A DNA stretch of 64,000 bases from Pseudopedobacter alpinus (GTDB lineage: Bacteria > Bacteroidota > Bacteroidia > Sphingobacteriales > Sphingobacteriaceae). The translations under genes were made by a program, and so were the position numbers. This document shows positions 61,352 to 64,000 of this stretch, piece by piece; position 1 is the stretch's first letter; every line of letters begins with the position of its first letter. Below the pieces are notes generated by a model. It worked only from the letters and a program-made list of their open reading frames with translations, had not been told where the DNA came from and searched no databases. Location of the stretch: NCBI RefSeq assembly GCF_042684645.1, contig NZ_JBHULV010000028.1, positions 62,001 through 126,000 on the forward strand, written 5' to 3'.

Positions 61352-61639
61352 ATGAAACTAAACAAAATTTTATTTGCAATTGCGGGCTTAAGTTTAACTA
61401 TTGCTACAGCTTGTAACAATAATAAAGCTGCTGAAGAAAATAGCGACACTGTTGTTGTTGTTGAAAAAAATACTACAACAACGGTTACAGAAAACACCAC
61501 CACAGAACCAGCTACAACAACCACTACTACAACAGAACCATCAACATCGGTAACTGTTGGCGCTAACGGGGCGGCTGTTCAAACAAAATCTACTGGTGTT
61601 AGTGTTTCTAGAGACAGTATTTCTTTTAATAAAAAATAA
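61352..61639 (+). CDS. Small Thr-rich lipoprotein
   Basis: A 95-residue lipoprotein. The signal KILFAIAGLSLTIATAC places the lipobox cysteine near residue 21. The mature part is dominated by Thr, with the words TTTTVTENTTTEPATTTTTTTE, and ends VSVSRDSISFNKK. It has no recognisable domain; Thr-rich stalks of this kind are common in Bacteroidota envelope proteins and are often O-glycosylated. A terminator follows. Confidence 0.7.
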   Translation: MKLNKILFAIAGLSLTIATACNNNKAAEENSDTVVVVEKNTTTTVTENTTTEPATTTTTTTEPSTSVTVGANGAAVQTKSTGVSVSRDSISFNKK

Positions 61640-61646
61640 TTTTAAG

Positions 61647-61670
61647 AGCCTCAAGAAATTGGGGCTTTTT
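61647..61670 (+). terminator. Intrinsic terminator of the lipoprotein gene
   Basis: AGCCTCAA (61647-61654) pairs with TTGGGGCT (61659-61666) with one G·U, followed by TTTT. Confidence 0.7.
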
Positions 61671-61753
61671 ATCTACTCTTCAAATTGGCATTCTGCTAAA
61701 AAAATAAAATAAATTACTCAAAACAATTTTCTTAATCTGATATTTGAATTAAT

Positions 61754-63595
61754 ATGGGATATAGAAGTTTAAGAGATTGCGTTAACGATTTAGAGAAGCA
61801 TGGTCACTTAGTTAGAATTAAAGAAGAAGTTGACCCTTATTTGGAAGCTGCCGCCATACATTTAAAGGTTTACGAAAAACAAGGTCCAGCACTTTATTTC
61901 GAGAACTTAAAAGGGAGTAAATTTCCAGCTGTCTCTAATTTATTTGGTACCATAGAGCGTAGTAAATTTATGTTTAGAGATAGTTTAGACAAGATCAAAA
62001 CGCTTGTTGAGCTAAAAAACGACCCCATAAAAGCAATTAAAAATCCTTTAAAATACGCTTCTGTTACTTTTACAGCTTTATCTGCTTTACCTAAAAAAGT
62101 AAGCAAAAGAAGTGCGCCCATTGGTTTTGCAAAATGTAAAATTAGTGACATCCCAGCTATTGTAAATTGGCCTATGGACGGTGGCCCATTTGTTACCATG
62201 CCACAAGTTTACACCGAAGATAGCGACCAAGCCGGTATAATGAATGCTAATTTGGGAATGTATCGCATTCAGTTAAGCGGTAACGACTATATTTTAAATG
62301 AAGAAATTGGTTTGCATTATCAATTACATAGAGGAATTGGAGTGCATCAAACTAAAGCAAATGCAAAAGGCGAAGCTTTAAAAGTGAGTATTTTTGTTGG
62401 TGGGCCTCCCTCCCATCCTTTGGCAGCTGTGATGCCCCTGCCCGAAGGTTTATCTGAAATGACTTTTGCAGGTGCTTTAGGCAATCGCAGATTTAGGTAT
62501 TTTTATGATGATGAAGGTTTTTGCATTTCTGCCGATGCCGATTTTGTAATTACCGGAACTGTAGAACCGATGCAAAACAAACCCGAAGGACCTTTTGGAG
62601 ATCATTTGGGTTATTATAGCTTAACGCATCCTTTCCCTTTGTTAAAAGTGCATAACGTTTACCATAAAAAAGATCCGATTTGGAGTTTTACAGTTGTTGG
62701 TAGGCCGCCACAAGAAGATACTAGTTTTGGAGAACTGATTCATGATATTACAGGAGCAGCCATCCCTAAAGAAATACCGGGTTTACATGCTGTAAATGCA
62801 GTGGATGCTGCTGGAGTTCATCCGCTTTTATTTGCGATAGGAAGTGAGCGTTATACGCCTTATTTAAAAGGAAGAAAACCTCAAGAAATTATTACCATTG
62901 CAAATCATGTATTAGGAAAAAGTCAGCTTAGTTTGGCTAAATATCTATTTATTTGTGCCAAAGAAGATAACCCAAAATTAAATATTTATAACATTAATGA
63001 GTTTATGACTCATATTTTAGAACGATTAGATTTAACCAGAGACTTACATTTTTATACCAAAACCACTATTGATACTTTAGATTATAGCGGTACTGATATA
63101 AATTCTGGTTCTAAAGTTGCCATTACTGTTGCCGGCGATGTGATTAGAGATTTATGGAAAGATGTACCTGCTGGTTTTTCTCTTCCCAATTCTTTTAAAA
63201 ACCACAAAATGGTAATGCCTGGTGTTTTAGCAATTACTGGAAGTAATTTTAAAACCGAAGAACAAACTTTAAATGAAATGGAGGTTTTAAATCAGCATTT
63301 AAAGGATGCTGATTTGGAGGGCTTACCTTTAATTATTTTATGTGATGATGCTGATTTTACAGCTGCAACTATGAACAATTTTGTTTGGGTAACGTTTACC
63401 CGTAGCAATCCTTCTCATGATATTTATGGCATAAACAGTTTTACGCATCACAAACATTGGGGCTGCAAAGGCGCTATGATTATTGATGCCAGAATTAAAC
63501 CTCACCACGCACCTCCCTTGATAATGGATGCAAAAGTGGAAGAAAAAATAGCTGAATTGGGTAAAAAAGGTGGTTCTTTATTTGGGATTATTTAA
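61754..63595 (+). CDS. UbiD-family decarboxylase
   Basis: A 613-residue UbiD-family protein. It has the family's strings MYRIQLSGNDYILNEEIG, GGPPSHPLAAVMPLPEGLSE and KPEGPFGDHLGYYSLTHPFP, with the glutamate and aspartate used with prenylated FMN. UbiD enzymes decarboxylate aromatic or alpha,beta-unsaturated acids. The length is above UbiD of E. coli (497 residues) and fits Bacteroidota members linked to menaquinone biosynthesis. The substrate is not certain. No ubiX is in the window. Confidence 0.88.
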   Translation: MGYRSLRDCVNDLEKHGHLVRIKEEVDPYLEAAAIHLKVYEKQGPALYFENLKGSKFPAVSNLFGTIERSKFMFRDSLDKIKTLVELKNDPIKAIKNPLKYASVTFTALSALPKKVSKRSAPIGFAKCKISDIPAIVNWPMDGGPFVTMPQVYTEDSDQAGIMNANLGMYRIQLSGNDYILNEEIGLHYQLHRGIGVHQTKANAKGEALKVSIFVGGPPSHPLAAVMPLPEGLSEMTFAGALGNRRFRYFYDDEGFCISADADFVITGTVEPMQNKPEGPFGDHLGYYSLTHPFPLLKVHNVYHKKDPIWSFTVVGRPPQEDTSFGELIHDITGAAIPKEIPGLHAVNAVDAAGVHPLLFAIGSERYTPYLKGRKPQEIITIANHVLGKSQLSLAKYLFICAKEDNPKLNIYNINEFMTHILERLDLTRDLHFYTKTTIDTLDYSGTDINSGSKVAITVAGDVIRDLWKDVPAGFSLPNSFKNHKMVMPGVLAITGSNFKTEEQTLNEMEVLNQHLKDADLEGLPLIILCDDADFTAATMNNFVWVTFTRSNPSHDIYGINSFTHHKHWGCKGAMIIDARIKPHHAPPLIMDAKVEEKIAELGKKGGSLFGII

Positions 63596-63612
63596 TAAAA
63601 ACAATAGCAAGT

Positions 63613-64000
63613 TTAGTTTATCCAAATAAAATCTACCCCAAATTTTATAAAAAGAAAAGCTAAAACATAAACCACTGTAAAAAACAAAAATCTAAAAAAC
63701 TGTTTAAGCTGATAAAATGTATCAACTAAATCTGACTTATGATTTGATATGGAATACTGTTTTAAAGATTTATAAAATTGTTGGGCATTTTTTGAAATAG
63801 CAAAAATAAAAACTAAAGAAACTAACGTAAAAGGACTTTTTAAATAATTATAGAACTCGCTCTTGTCGCCAACAAAATTTTCTAGTATTCCTTTAAAAAG
63901 TATGGAGATTATGAAAAAAAGTAGAAGGAGAAAATTAAAAAGATACCCTAATAAATAAATTGGCTTTAGCCACCTTAATAAACTCCTGATTATTGGTTTT
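63613..64000 (-). CDS. Membrane protein, partial (cut by the window end)
   Basis: The minus strand is open from 63999 to a stop at 63613, giving 128 codons without a start in the window, so the gene runs on to the right. The piece has three hydrophobic helices (for example YLFNFLLLLFFIISILF, FTLVSLVFIFAI and FFRFLFFTVVYVLAFLFI) joined by polar loops. I do not recognise the family. It converges on the UbiD gene, with 17 bases between the stops. Confidence 0.65.
   Translation of the reverse strand, partial: KPIIRSLLRWLKPIYLLGYLFNFLLLLFFIISILFKGILENFVGDKSEFYNYLKSPFTLVSLVFIFAISKNAQQFYKSLKQYSISNHKSDLVDTFYQLKQFFRFLFFTVVYVLAFLFIKFGVDFIWIN

Overview
The window looks like a chromosomal segment of a free-living Bacteroidota bacterium, most likely a Sphingobacteriaceae (Pedobacter-like) member. 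The base composition is AT-rich. Several promoters match the Bacteroidota -7 box TAnnTTTG, and Shine-Dalgarno sequences are mostly absent. There is a type IX secretion C-terminal domain protein, a TonB-dependent receptor with a DUF4374 lipoprotein, an isolated TonB-plug-like protein, and a DAHP synthase fused to chorismate mutase. I see no insertion sequences, prophage or CRISPR. No base counts or database searches were run; family names come from reading motifs and lengths. || Layout: (1) 1-2514: 3' end of tgt, an LptF/LptG-type permease and an EamA permease. (2) 2515-3954: an AT-rich stretch without genes. (3) 3955-7110: a large secreted gluzincin-like/beta-propeller/barrel protein and a LapA-like membrane protein. 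(4) 7233-17518: an iron-acquisition island. An AraC regulator diverges from a TonB receptor and a DUF4374 lipoprotein; a converging operon encodes a periplasmic ankyrin protein, a DUF2271 protein, a PepSY-flavodoxin-reductase fusion and ApbE. The two promoter regions carry nearly the same 21-bp palindrome. (5) 17849-34696: tRNA-His and housekeeping genes (rnhA, fbp, lepA, folD, an S4 pseudouridine synthase with a repeat tail, kup), a VapBC-like pair, a transglycosylase, an M23 peptidase and a peroxiredoxin. (6) 34771-43546: galM, then a complete-looking thiamine operon thiS-thiC-tenI-thiE-thiG-thiH-thiF-thiD behind a TPP riboswitch. (7) 43739-50314: an overlapping SulP transporter/beta-carbonic anhydrase pair, an acyl-CoA carboxylase beta subunit, a GNAT protein and ruvB. 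(8) 50685-54567: an SPFH lipoprotein, a heavily decayed short-chain dehydrogenase pseudogene, small membrane and secreted proteins, and proline dehydrogenase. (9) 54654-60738: aromatic amino acid genes S4-aroB and pheA-DAHP synthase/chorismate mutase-aroA-aroC. (10) 60825-64000: a small HEFGH protein, a Thr-rich lipoprotein, a UbiD-family decarboxylase and a cut-off membrane protein on the minus strand. || The most striking signal lies before pheA: a 23-codon reading frame with seven Tyr/Phe codons in an eight-codon run. It is followed by an intrinsic terminator whose 5' arm can instead pair with a segment inside the leader frame. This has every part of a classical translation-coupled attenuator. 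Other points of interest are the shared operator of the iron island, a candidate ApbE flavinylation motif (TGAS) in the DUF2271 protein, a Tgt that lacks the usual cysteine zinc ligands, several short tandem arrays that begin at or near stop codons, and palindromes inside the thiamine operon.
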